Positions 1 to 7,607 are shown, counted from the first letter of the stretch. The stretch is 14,233 nucleotides of DNA from Candidatus Poribacteria bacterium (GCA_028818995.1 JAPPMR010000661.1:5539-19771), one strand, 5' to 3'. The notes: generated from the sequence alone by a model not told the origin. Program-made: numbers and translations.

Positions 1-45
1 TAATGTCGTATTTGTATTTTTCGCTATTTTGTTTGTTTCCGTCAT
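1..45 (-). CDS. N-terminus of an unidentified gene, cut by the window edge
   Basis: An ATG at 45 opens a frame that stays open to the window edge and reads MTETNKIAKNTNTTL. It is preceded by a GAGGA ribosome binding site inside a 33-bp sequence almost identical to the one that precedes mod. The 15 visible residues share 7 positions with the Mod N-terminus (MTKTVKKVQKTTTTP), but the stretch is Lys/Thr/Asn rich, so that similarity is weak. The gene starts 23 nt after the stop of the 599-aa gene and probably shares its transcript. It might be a second Mod-like gene or another R-M accessory gene. Too little is visible to name it. Confidence 0.4.
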   Translation of the reverse strand, partial: MTETNKIAKNTNTTL

Positions 46-73
46 TGGTATTATTCCTCAGATAAACATTATT
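41..73 (-). repeat. Copy 1 of a 33-bp translation-start repeat
   Basis: This 33-bp block matches 6503-6535 in the same orientation with one mismatch (position 49). On the minus strand it reads AATAATGTTTATC, then TGAGGA, then ATA-CCA-ATG-AC, so it carries a Shine-Dalgarno and a start codon. Similarity continues weakly into 35-40 with two more G/A differences. The TAA stop of the 599-aa gene (69-71) lies inside the block. The first in-frame ATG of the mod copy is ATA here, leaving only the second ATG. Confidence 0.85.
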
Positions 74-1868
74 CGCCAAGAGTGCTTTCATGTGCATCAT
101 CAAGGGCACGGTTAAGATAGTGTAACTTTTCAGCAATGCGAGTTATTAAACCGTCAGAATCAGATTTATTCCACTTCAGATATATTAAGATTGTTTCAAG
201 ACAAATTTGGGTTATTGGACAAGTGGATCTCGGATCCGGTTCAGTAAAAAACATATCTGGCGCATAATATCGTCCGTCTCTTTTCAGGTGATATAAATCA
301 ATATCACACCAATCACCGTGAACAAAATGGCTTGTACTTCCATAAGCATAGGAATACATCGGATCCAGGTTGAACACCTTCATAATGTCTCTAAAATTTT
401 TCCCATCAACATTCCAAATTTTATTATTTAACAATTCTTTTTGGGTAATTCCATCCGCTCTAAGGCGAGATATGATGCTCTTTTTCATTCGCTTCTCAAT
501 CGGAAGTAGTGGGCGTTCTTTAGTTTTATTTTTCAGGTCCTGGAGCATTTCTTTTTCAGGTCTGTAGGAAGCCAAAATGAAACTTCGAAAGGATTTTTTC
601 TTAGGTTTTGATGCGATAGCATACTGCATTCTTATTGCAGTCTCAAATATAAAACGAAAAAAGATATGTGCAAATTCGCGATGGTGGCTACAGGTATGAA
701 TTAGAGACCCTTCGTATAATTTGGTTAGTCTAACCATGTATCCCACAATTATTGCTCTATGTTTTGTGTATCCTTTGTCAGCTGCCTGAACATTGGGTGA
801 AGCAGCTACACTTATCCTGAGAAGATATAAGCACCGATTCATAATTTCAACAGCGAATTCCATAAATGCTGTATTAGTTTCAAAGACAGGAGGAGGTGAA
901 TTGAAGTCAATCCATGCCTCAATCTTAGTAAGATTTTCAATTATTTTTTCCATATTTTCCTCCAGAGCAGGTTGGTTGTCCTCAGCCTCTGTTTGATCGT
1001 TAGATTCATTTTTATTTTCGCTAAAAGAAAAACATTGTAAAGGGGTATGTGGTGTTTCGGGAATTACTTGATAAGAGGTTCCGCTGTGTTCACTAAACTG
1101 AAACCATCTAAGCAAACGTTTTTTCTCATCTTTCTTTAACCTTGTTGAGCACATCAGAAGATGACGCACTTCTTGAAATTCCTCATGCGTCCATCCTACA
1201 GAGAGGATAGATGAAAGCCAGTGACTATAAAGACTATCACCAGTGTGAATGACCGATATTTCTGATATATTCGCTCGCTCCTTCACTCGAAGCGATTCCA
1301 ACGACCATCTCAACAAAAATTTAATAAGCGTATCAAAATGATGACGTGGAAGATAAGGAACGAAATCCTCATTTACTCCCTCGATCAATGTTGAGACTTG
1401 GTCTTGATAGTATTCATTCATTTCTGGTGGTGCCACCATAAAGATAATATTTGAATATTCGTCGCTTTCACCAGGGGCTCGCCAACCCCCTCCTGGAGTC
1501 GGTGTAAAAAGGTATTCTGAAGTAGGTGATGTTTCCTCATGATCATCCCGATCGACAGAGAAAGCAGAACGCCCGCTATACCAATCTGTTTTCACATAGA
1601 AAGTCAATAGTTGGAGCGAATCAAGCCAAAGACTAGGTATGAAGTCTTGAGGATTGTCAAATGACTCTCCGCTTTGAATGTAACACAATTCTAACAAGAG
1701 ATGTACTACATGATATCCCCATTGTGATTGATACTCGGCAAGTGTTCCGGAATCGCACCCCAAAAAGTCTCGATTGATAAAAAAAGGGGTTAGGATTCTT
1801 TTCTGTATTTCTGCATCACCATTTTCCGTTTGTCTTTTCTGTTTAGTGTTATTGTCTTGTTCTTTCAT
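69..1868 (-). CDS. 599-aa protein with DUF5677-like C-terminal half, downstream of type III R-M genes
   Basis: The function is unknown. Residues 1-280 resemble nothing I recognise; the segment is soluble-looking, with a glycine-rich loop near 126-128. Residues 281-305 form an acidic, Asn/Glu-rich linker. Residues 305-599 are mostly helical and look like DUF5677: an R..FE..IRM.YA motif (405-415) and a YGSTSHFVHGDW motif (509-520) match the conserved Arg/Glu and S-x-FVHG patterns I associate with that family. No signal peptide or membrane helix is seen. The ATG at 1868 has no clear Shine-Dalgarno but lies downstream of a plausible promoter at 1934-1962. It follows res after 132 bp, and its stop codon falls inside the repeat copied from the mod leader. 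A defence accessory role is inferred from location only. The DUF5677 call is from memory of the motif and moderately sure. Confidence 0.7.
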   Translation of the reverse strand: MKEQDNNTKQKRQTENGDAEIQKRILTPFFINRDFLGCDSGTLAEYQSQWGYHVVHLLLELCYIQSGESFDNPQDFIPSLWLDSLQLLTFYVKTDWYSGRSAFSVDRDDHEETSPTSEYLFTPTPGGGWRAPGESDEYSNIIFMVAPPEMNEYYQDQVSTLIEGVNEDFVPYLPRHHFDTLIKFLLRWSLESLRVKERANISEISVIHTGDSLYSHWLSSILSVGWTHEEFQEVRHLLMCSTRLKKDEKKRLLRWFQFSEHSGTSYQVIPETPHTPLQCFSFSENKNESNDQTEAEDNQPALEENMEKIIENLTKIEAWIDFNSPPPVFETNTAFMEFAVEIMNRCLYLLRISVAASPNVQAADKGYTKHRAIIVGYMVRLTKLYEGSLIHTCSHHREFAHIFFRFIFETAIRMQYAIASKPKKKSFRSFILASYRPEKEMLQDLKNKTKERPLLPIEKRMKKSIISRLRADGITQKELLNNKIWNVDGKNFRDIMKVFNLDPMYSYAYGSTSHFVHGDWCDIDLYHLKRDGRYYAPDMFFTEPDPRSTCPITQICLETILIYLKWNKSDSDGLITRIAEKLHYLNRALDDAHESTLGE

Positions 1869-1933
1869 TTATTTTAAAATATAAGTTGTTGTCTATGACT
1901 TGGTTTTTCACTAACTATTTATCATTTTGCTAA

Positions 1934-1962
1934 ATTATACAACAATAAACGTAGGAAAACAA
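1934..1962 (-). promoter_or_regulatory. Candidate promoter for the 599-aa gene
   Basis: On the minus strand, TTGTTT (1957-1962), a 17-bp spacer and a perfect TATAAT (1934-1939) lie about 65 bp upstream of the ATG at 1868. The -35 is weak. Together with the 132-bp gap after res, this suggests the gene can be transcribed separately from mod-res. Confidence 0.45.
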
Positions 1963-2000
1963 CCAAAATGGCAGGGAACAATAGAACCACTAAATCTCTT

Positions 2001-4652
2001 TTATACTTCTTCCGCTGAGGTGACAACTTCATAATCAACATTAAGCGCATCGCAGAAATGCCGCCTACCACAGTCTATTTTCCATTCTTCGTGGTGCCGC
2101 AGTTTTTCCGAATCCGTTGTGCTTTTTGTTTCTCTAACAAGATATAGTTTTTCTTTACCTTTCGGGTCGCCGTGTGCATCAAGGTCATCTTTGACTATTG
2201 CCCAATCTGGGTTATAGTTTCCAATAGGAGTTGGCACGGTGAAGAAAGCAGGAAGTTTCAAGTAAAGTATAACACCCTTTTGTTTCTCTAATCCTTCAAC
2301 AAATTTCTTTTCAACATCCGAATCCCAAATTACATGATCGTAAATGGAACGCGACGCGGGGACCATGCAGTCTTTCCAACTTTTCAGTTCACAGTCAAAT
2401 TGGCTCATTTCATACACTTCACCGATTTTTTCATACTTGATACCATCAATCAGTTGCGTTATAATTTTCTGTCTGATTTTCTCAACCACGACCTTAGCGA
2501 ATTCGGGTGGGTTGTCTAAAGCAGCTTGCTGGTTTTTGGTGCGCTTAAGAATTTCCAAGAGGGTGCGCCGTGTTAGTTTCATTGCTGGTGTTGTATGCGC
2601 TAAACGATGTTCAATTGACTTCAAAACGTTTGCACTACCCGACAAACGATATTCAAAACTACTGTCCGCAATATGGTCAAAATCAAACTTATTTTCTTCA
2701 TCAACTTTCACTCTACCTTTGCTAATTGTAATTTGAGGGAGTTGGATATTAGTTTCATCTAATATTTTCACAACATCCTCAATTAGTTTTTCTGTGTCAA
2801 TTTGCACCTTGTATCGCGTTTTGTGTTTTATCCGATTCCAGAGTGCCTCAAATTCCGGTGTGAGTGTCATTGCTTTTTTAAGTTTTATTGTATCACGTTC
2901 CCTTGCATTTTTCGGTTTAGGCATGTTGTCTGAAGTCCCAAACTCGTCCTTAACTTCGGTTTGCAGTTGTTGAACGTAGTTGGTGTAACTGTCATTAGCA
3001 ACCACAGTAAGCACGTTAAGTTTTTCATCATGCACCCGTTTTCCCTCTTGATTAACAGCAAGGCGGACACCACGTCCAATTTCCTGTCGTTTTTTCATAT
3101 CAGAGACAGTCTGATTCAGCGTGCAAATTTGGAAGACGTTCGGACTATCCCACCCTTCACGGAGTGCAGAATGTGAAAAGATAAAACACGTCGGTTCCTC
3201 AAAAGACAAAAGACGTTCCTTATCTTTCATAATCAATTGGTAAACCTCGCGATCTTTTTCTGCCTCTCCTTTTGTATCTTCGTAAATAGGTTCTTCCGTT
3301 TCTGTTTGGCTTTTGGATTTTGCGAAATAGGCAGCTTGTACATCTTCAGGTTGTTTTTCTCGCCATTCTGAGTATCTATCTTCTTTCTTTAACTCATTGA
3401 AACATTTATCAAAGAGTTTGCGAATGATTGGATCTTTTCCTGCATAGTTGTCAACCTTATCAATAAAGAAAAGAGAAAGCACCTTGAGATTAGCATCTTC
3501 AAGACGTTTCAGCCGCCGAAAATGTTCCTCTATTGTATACTTGATTTGTGCCTCAAAAATTGCTTTTTTATCAGCACCATGTGTTTCGCCAGTTCCTAAA
3601 ACTACATTATTGTCAAAACGCACCTCGCCCCATTCCAATTCAATTCCTCTAATCCGATAACCTTGATATTGAGGTAGATTCGTCTTTTCCTTTAAATCAT
3701 CGCCTTTTTTAAATGTGAGTGTTGTCTGCTTTACCGTGCCATTTTTCATCAGTTTATGCACTACAAGCTTCGCTGTCACTCCTCGTCTCTTTTGGCTCTG
3801 AATACTTTTTACCTGAACAAAAGCTCGATTTGTATTTGCGCTCTCTTCAAGACCTGCTACCTCTATCCTTTTTACTAAACCTTCACGATAAGCATCATAA
3901 GGCGTTAAGCAATAGAGTCGATTGTAAGGAGTCTTATGTGTTGCACTATACCTCAAGGCGAACAGTGGAGAGAGATTGGAGAGAGCTTCCACGCTGAGAT
4001 CGCTTTCCATCCGTTGTGGCTCATCTAAAATAAGAATCGGACGTGTTGCTTTGATGAAATCAATAGGTTTTTCACCTTGTAATCGGTCATTGTTTTTGTA
4101 AATCACGTTTTTTGAAGGTTGGTTGAAAGATGCTATCGTTATAACCATAATCTCAATACTATCAGATAGTGCAAATTGTCGAACTTGTGACAACTTCTCG
4201 GAATCGTAAACATAATAACGGTATGGGAGGTTATCATATAACTCTTTAAAATGCGATTCTGTTATTTGGAGCGTTTTTAGCACGCCCTCTCGAATTGCAA
4301 CAGAAGGCACAACAACAATAAACTTTCGCATACCGTAGTTTTGAAAGAGTTCCAGCACAGTACGTAGGTAGATGTAGGTTTTGCCTGTGCCTGTTTCCAT
4401 CTCCACAGAAAAGTTTGGAAATCCGTTCATAGAAAACTCGTCCATTTCTATTTCATTTGCTTCTTGAATTTCTTTTAGACGAGTGCCTATTTGTTCAGAA
4501 TCTAAATCAAGACGGTTGGGAATAGTTGAATAGTTAGATTCTCCACCAAATTGTAGGGTTGTCCGAATAGGGATTTGTCCTTCAAACAATTGGACAACGG
4601 CATCAATAGCGTCACGTTGGTAATCTTGGTTAGCGTCAAATTCAAATTTCAT
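2001..4652 (-). CDS. res: Type III restriction enzyme Res subunit (DEAD/DEAH-like helicase and nuclease)
   Basis: This is the ATP-dependent cleavage subunit of a type III restriction-modification system, which works in complex with Mod. In the 883-aa product: Walker A ETGTGKT (86-92), Walker B DEPQ (210-213), SATH motif III (236-239), REGWD (498-502) and QEIGRGVR motif VI (523-530) make a complete SF2 helicase. Near the C-terminus, NPDW (814-817) and RETK (840-843) form the PD-(D/E)xK nuclease site. The full length and intact motifs suggest a working enzyme. I chose the ATG at 4652 because it gives MKFEFDANQDYQ, the usual start of this family. An in-frame TTG at 4679 would add a Lys-rich 9-residue extension, and neither start has a good Shine-Dalgarno. 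It lies 49 nt after mod and is probably co-transcribed with it. Confidence 0.95.
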   Translation of the reverse strand: MKFEFDANQDYQRDAIDAVVQLFEGQIPIRTTLQFGGESNYSTIPNRLDLDSEQIGTRLKEIQEANEIEMDEFSMNGFPNFSVEMETGTGKTYIYLRTVLELFQNYGMRKFIVVVPSVAIREGVLKTLQITESHFKELYDNLPYRYYVYDSEKLSQVRQFALSDSIEIMVITIASFNQPSKNVIYKNNDRLQGEKPIDFIKATRPILILDEPQRMESDLSVEALSNLSPLFALRYSATHKTPYNRLYCLTPYDAYREGLVKRIEVAGLEESANTNRAFVQVKSIQSQKRRGVTAKLVVHKLMKNGTVKQTTLTFKKGDDLKEKTNLPQYQGYRIRGIELEWGEVRFDNNVVLGTGETHGADKKAIFEAQIKYTIEEHFRRLKRLEDANLKVLSLFFIDKVDNYAGKDPIIRKLFDKCFNELKKEDRYSEWREKQPEDVQAAYFAKSKSQTETEEPIYEDTKGEAEKDREVYQLIMKDKERLLSFEEPTCFIFSHSALREGWDSPNVFQICTLNQTVSDMKKRQEIGRGVRLAVNQEGKRVHDEKLNVLTVVANDSYTNYVQQLQTEVKDEFGTSDNMPKPKNARERDTIKLKKAMTLTPEFEALWNRIKHKTRYKVQIDTEKLIEDVVKILDETNIQLPQITISKGRVKVDEENKFDFDHIADSSFEYRLSGSANVLKSIEHRLAHTTPAMKLTRRTLLEILKRTKNQQAALDNPPEFAKVVVEKIRQKIITQLIDGIKYEKIGEVYEMSQFDCELKSWKDCMVPASRSIYDHVIWDSDVEKKFVEGLEKQKGVILYLKLPAFFTVPTPIGNYNPDWAIVKDDLDAHGDPKGKEKLYLVRETKSTTDSEKLRHHEEWKIDCGRRHFCDALNVDYEVVTSAEEV

Positions 4653-4701
4653 TTTTTTCTTTTTTGGCGTAGTTTGCAAGCCAAAACTTGCTATAGAAAA
4701 G

Positions 4702-6507
4702 TCAGATTGTTTTGAAGCGGCATTCTAAAGCAAGGTTCGCAGCGAGCGTGTCATTTAATGCAACATCGCGACAAATAAACACAGAATCTTTTGACAAGTC
4801 CAAATGCTCAATATCTGTTTCTGTCAATTCTTCATCTAAACAGACATGGAATGATTGTGTCTTGTTGGGCGCGGTAATACAAAAAACGGAGTTTGTTGCC
4901 AGTCCTTCAACCTGTCGAATTGTGCTGTCCAGTGGGTAACCTTCCTTGAGGGCGATTTCGTAGAGGACATCCTCTTTCTGCCATCCTTCTCGGAGTGGGT
5001 CAAGGGTCTCCTCTAACTCACTGAAAAGAGTCGGTAAGTCATCGGTTTCGGAAACATTTTCTGTTTTGTAATTGGATTGTGCGAGTTTAAAGACGCGAAA
5101 ACCTGTCGATTCCGAACTTTTTTGACAGACGCGACGAATCCGTTCTTTACCGATTTCGGCAATAGTCTCAAATCCTGCTTTGCGTGCTGCTGAATTTTCA
5201 GGTGTGGGTTCGGGGAGCTGGATCATGATAAATTGTCGGTTTCCGCCATCTTCTTGATTGAGTTCCAAAACTGTTTGTGCAGTTGTGCAGGAACCCGCGA
5301 AAAAATCCAAAATTAAATCGTTAGTGTCTGTTGCTATTTGCAGGAAAAGTTTAATAAGTTTCACTGGCTTTGGATAATCGAAGACGGAAAGATCTAATTT
5401 TTTCAAGTCTTCCCCACCGTCCTGAGTTAGAGCGATGTCTACCCATGAACGAGGTGTTAACCCTTTTTTTTCTTTCAAAAAACGTTTTCTTTTTGGTTTT
5501 GAATTTCCGTTTTTACCCCACCAAATCCGATTGTCATCAATCAATTTTTGAAAGTTGGATTTTGTATATGTCCAGCAATATGTAAATTTTTTTCCTGTAG
5601 GTGAAACAACTTCATAAATTCGCGCTGGATCGTTATCTCCTGTTCTCGTCAAGTCTGTTGAAGCCCATAAACCACGAGGGTCATTATCAGGGTTTTTGTA
5701 TTCATTACGCTGTTTCTCAGTGAGTGGTTGAAAAAGTTCCGTAATTTCCTCTATGTTCCGTGAATACATCAAAATATGTTCGTGCTGTCGAAAAAATAAT
5801 TTTGAGTCAGCACCCGCTCCTGCCTTCTTCCTCCAAACAAAACCACCGATGAAATTTTCCTCACCAAAGATCTCATTTAACATAAAACGCAGATTATGAA
5901 ACTCATGATCATCAATACTAATAAACATAATACCATCCTTGGCAAGCAATTTATGGGCGTAAAACAAGCGCGGATACATCATAGACAACCATGTAGAGTG
6001 GTAACGTCCGCTTGTTTCTGGATTGCTTGTTTGCAAATTGCCTTCTGAATCAACTTGTCCAGTTAATTGATAGTATACGTCTAACGGTTCTCTAAAGTTA
6101 TCGGGATAAATAAAGTCTTTACCAGTATTGTAGGGTGGATCAATGTAGATGGCTTTGACACAACCAAAGTAGGGTTTATAAAGGAGTTTAAGAACAGCAA
6201 GGTTTTCACCTTCAATGAAAAGGTTTGAGGATGTGTCAAAATTTAGGGAGTCATCGCGGGCGGGCTTTAATGTTGCTTCAGTGGGAGTGTTGAGGTTTCG
6301 GATAGCATCACTTTTTTTTGCCCAAGTAAAACTGTAACGTTCATCTCCATTTTCTTGTATATCTTCAGTAGACAAGAAATCTTTCAGTTTTTCTATGTCA
6401 ACTTCACCTTCTGTTAAACATTCTGGATAAAGTTGTTTGAGTTGTTTGAGTCTTTCCTCGTTGGGAGTCGTGGTGGTTTTTTGGACTTTTTTAACAGTTT
6501 TTGTCAT
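4702..6507 (-). CDS. mod: Type III DNA methyltransferase Mod subunit (beta-class adenine N6)
   Basis: This subunit recognises the DNA target and methylates adenine, and it supports cleavage by Res. In the 601-aa product, the catalytic DPPYNTG (123-129) precedes the SAM-binding DFFAGSC (401-407). This beta-class order is the one found in type III Mod proteins. The variable segment between them, roughly 225-370, should hold the target recognition domain. Motif I has Cys where the textbook FxGxG has its last Gly; this is probably tolerated, since such variants occur in Mod proteins as far as I recall. There are two nearby ATGs, at 6513 and 6507. I prefer 6507: the AGGA of the ribosome site sits 9 nt from it but only 3 nt from the upstream one, and the repeat copy at 41-73 retains only the equivalent of 6507. 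The target sequence cannot be read from the protein. Confidence 0.95.
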   Translation of the reverse strand: MTKTVKKVQKTTTTPNEERLKQLKQLYPECLTEGEVDIEKLKDFLSTEDIQENGDERYSFTWAKKSDAIRNLNTPTEATLKPARDDSLNFDTSSNLFIEGENLAVLKLLYKPYFGCVKAIYIDPPYNTGKDFIYPDNFREPLDVYYQLTGQVDSEGNLQTSNPETSGRYHSTWLSMMYPRLFYAHKLLAKDGIMFISIDDHEFHNLRFMLNEIFGEENFIGGFVWRKKAGAGADSKLFFRQHEHILMYSRNIEEITELFQPLTEKQRNEYKNPDNDPRGLWASTDLTRTGDNDPARIYEVVSPTGKKFTYCWTYTKSNFQKLIDDNRIWWGKNGNSKPKRKRFLKEKKGLTPRSWVDIALTQDGGEDLKKLDLSVFDYPKPVKLIKLFLQIATDTNDLILDFFAGSCTTAQTVLELNQEDGGNRQFIMIQLPEPTPENSAARKAGFETIAEIGKERIRRVCQKSSESTGFRVFKLAQSNYKTENVSETDDLPTLFSELEETLDPLREGWQKEDVLYEIALKEGYPLDSTIRQVEGLATNSVFCITAPNKTQSFHVCLDEELTETDIEHLDLSKDSVFICRDVALNDTLAANLALECRFKTI

Positions 6508-6535
6508 TGGCATTATTCCTCAGATAAACATTATT
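6503..6535 (-). repeat. Copy 2 of the 33-bp translation-start repeat (mod leader)
   Basis: This block matches 41-73 at 32 of 33 positions in direct orientation, 6,462 bp away. It contains the ribosome binding site (TGAGGA) and both candidate start codons of mod, and it lies between the DUF4926 stop (6545) and the mod coding region. Similarity outside the block falls away except for a few bases in the first codons. Confidence 0.85.
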
Positions 6536-6544
6536 TGTGCTTAG

Positions 6545-6850
6545 TTATTCACTGGTAGATGTTGGAGGTTTCTGCATTGGTTCGTAGTGAAGCACCATAA
6601 GTTGAGACGCACGAAATCCGAGGGATTCATAAGTGCGGCCATCTCGGTCACTAAATTCAACTTCAAAAGCGTCCCCGTTTGCAAGTATTTCAACGACTGT
6701 TCCGACTTGTCCTCGCCACAGATTATGTTCAGGCAAGTCATGTGTGAGCGCAACGACATCAAAAAGTTCAATTATCTGAACATCTGTTTGCTTTGGCTGG
6801 TAATCAGGCAAATTCCCGAAATGTGCATTATTTGAATAATTGGTTTTCAC
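6545..6850 (-). CDS. Small DUF4926-like protein
   Basis: This 101-aa protein has a core at about 27-88 (IELFDVVALTHDLPEH, then RGQVGTVVEI and AFEVEFSDRDGRTY, ending in a SQLMVL segment) that matches the pattern I know for DUF4926, a small beta-barrel-like domain of unknown function common in cyanobacteria and similar genomes. The N-terminal 25 residues look disordered. The start is GTG at 6850, chosen for the good Shine-Dalgarno AAGGGA about 6-8 nt upstream. No other in-frame start has one. It is the first gene behind a consensus promoter and lies 37 nt upstream of the mod start codon, so it is likely co-transcribed with mod. Proteins of this family are often found beside other small proteins in toxin-antitoxin-like pairs. 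Whether that applies here is not shown. Confidence 0.8.
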   Translation of the reverse strand: MKTNYSNNAHFGNLPDYQPKQTDVQIIELFDVVALTHDLPEHNLWRGQVGTVVEILANGDAFEVEFSDRDGRTYESLGFRASQLMVLHYEPMQKPPTSTSE

Positions 6851-6908
6851 AGTTTATCCCTTCTGAATTTACAAGGCATTGGGTTTTTCAGATTGTACGA
6901 CCTAACGC

Positions 6909-6938
6909 ATTATACCAATTTACCAATCTATTTGTCAA
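6909..6938 (-). promoter_or_regulatory. Consensus sigma70-type promoter for the DUF4926-mod-res unit
   Basis: On the minus strand, TTGACA (6933-6938), an 18-bp spacer and TATAAT (6909-6914) match both consensus hexamers perfectly. The expected transcript start is near 6902, about 50 nt before the GTG at 6850. The spacer holds a 7-bp direct repeat, ATTGGTA, twice with an 8-bp period (plus-strand 6913-6919 and 6921-6927). This could be an operator half-site pair. Confidence 0.75.
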
Positions 6939-6971
6939 ATTTCTGATAGCAGTACAGTTGCGGTTTGGTAG

Positions 6972-7256
6972 CTATTTTTTGTAACGTTTTCCTTTGATCT
7001 GAGCCAAAGCCATAAGAGCCTCAATCCGTTTCAGGTTACGAGTTTCCAATTGGTTTAACAGCATTTGATACTCGGTGAGTTCATCATCGTTTATGGTTTC
7101 ATTTTCACACTTGTGCCAGAGCTGCTGATAACGTGCTTGATCTCTTTCCGGTAATCGTGAATTTTCTTGAATTATCGCTAACAAAGAGTCTTCTTTACCA
7201 ATGGACTGTATTGATGTACAGTTGCTGTTGTAATCCTGTGTATTTGTATGTTTCAT
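6972..7256 (-). CDS. Small helical hypothetical protein (94 aa)
   Basis: The function is unknown. After a polar N-terminal 22 residues, the protein is predicted all-helical: LLAIIQENSRLP (25-36), then ARYQQLWHKCENETINDDEL (41-60), then a helix ending in RIEALMALAQIKGK (77-90). The RY..L..K...ET...E...L..L.....R.EAL..LA.++G pattern resembles a widespread family of small helical proteins in cyanobacteria and related genomes that lie upstream of toxin-like or nuclease-like genes. I base this on pattern memory only. The ATG at 7256 has a strong GGAGG 9 nt upstream. The gene lies under its own near-consensus promoter (7359-7386), and the next gene follows after 121 bp with a separate promoter. Confidence 0.75.
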   Translation of the reverse strand: MKHTNTQDYNSNCTSIQSIGKEDSLLAIIQENSRLPERDQARYQQLWHKCENETINDDELTEYQMLLNQLETRNLKRIEALMALAQIKGKRYKK

Positions 7257-7358
7257 TGATCCCGTCCTCCACTAACAGTACTGAGAAGAATTTAGGCAGT
7301 AGATACCTGTGTGAGCGTATCAACGTATATTCTGGCACACACTTTTACGATTAAATTT

Positions 7359-7386
7359 AGTATAGCATTCTATGAGTCAGTGTCAA
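7359..7386 (-). promoter_or_regulatory. Near-consensus promoter for the 94-aa gene
   Basis: On the minus strand, TTGACA (7381-7386), a 16-bp spacer and TATACT (7359-7364). The transcript would start near 7352, leaving a leader of about 95 nt before the ATG at 7256. Confidence 0.7.
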
Positions 7387-7419
7387 ATAAAGAACAGATG
7401 TTATTGGTTTTTGCACCAC

Positions 7420-7447
7420 TAAACGTTAATACTGTTATTAGCGTTTA
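7420..7447. promoter_or_regulatory. 28-bp dyad in the divergent intergenic region, candidate operator
   Basis: The arms are TAAACGTTAATA (7420-7431) and TATTAGCGTTTA (7436-7447), complementary at 11 of 12 positions and separated by CTGT. The one non-complementary position would form a G-U pair in RNA. It ends 34 bp upstream of the minus-strand -35 box, where an activator site could lie. The lack of a following T-run argues against a terminator on either strand. Confidence 0.5.
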
Positions 7448-7477
7448 CATCGCCTGCGTAATTAGAAACCGAAAAGT

Positions 7478-7590
7478 CAATATATAGTAGGCTTTAGAAT
7501 TAATCGGACACGCCGCACCAGCGAGGTTAGGAAACCTCGCCTACCGTGGGAGGAAAGTGTCTAATTATTTTTAGGTTTCACTATAAATTG
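7478..7590. repeat. MITE-like element with imperfect terminal inverted repeats
   Basis: The 34-bp ends (7478-7511 and 7557-7590) are complementary at about 23 of 34 positions, with the best agreement at the outer CAATxTATAG and the inner TAAT and ACAC blocks. They enclose a 45-bp core with a perfect hairpin. No target-site duplication was recognised. It could be a decayed miniature transposable element or simply a divergent long palindrome. It lies immediately upstream of the M42 peptidase promoter. The remaining parts of the 418-bp gene-free stretch 7257-7674 hold the promoters and dyad listed separately. Confidence 0.4.
7521..7544 (-). repeat. REP-like hairpin with 5' GTAG foot
   Basis: The hairpin GCGAGGTT-AGGA-AACCTCGC (7521-7540) has a perfect 8-bp stem and is followed by CTAC, so on the minus strand it reads GTAG then the hairpin. 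It is one of four such elements in the window. Confidence 0.6.
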
Positions 7591-7607
7591 TGGCGTTCAC
7601 TTAAAAG

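Noticed and set aside
2344..2736. 130-aa plus-strand open frame inside res
   Set aside because: It is antisense to a well-supported gene and its translation has no family-like pattern.
4653..4679. Upstream TTG start for Res giving nine extra residues (Lys-rich)
   Set aside because: The ATG at 4652 gives the conventional family N-terminus, and the TTG has no ribosome binding site.
4676..4691. Inverted repeat GCAAG/CTTGC between mod and res
   Set aside because: A 5-bp stem with a 6-nt loop is expected by chance and no T-run follows; not called as a terminator or attenuator.
5287..5307. Cys in Mod motif I (FAGSC) as a sign of an inactive methyltransferase
   Set aside because: The rest of motif I and the catalytic DPPY are intact, and FAGSC variants occur in Mod proteins as far as I recall.
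6541..6771. Alternative 76-aa frame on the minus strand overlapping the DUF4926-like gene
   Set aside because: It has no family-like pattern or supporting ribosome site, while the other frame has a recognisable domain and a good Shine-Dalgarno.
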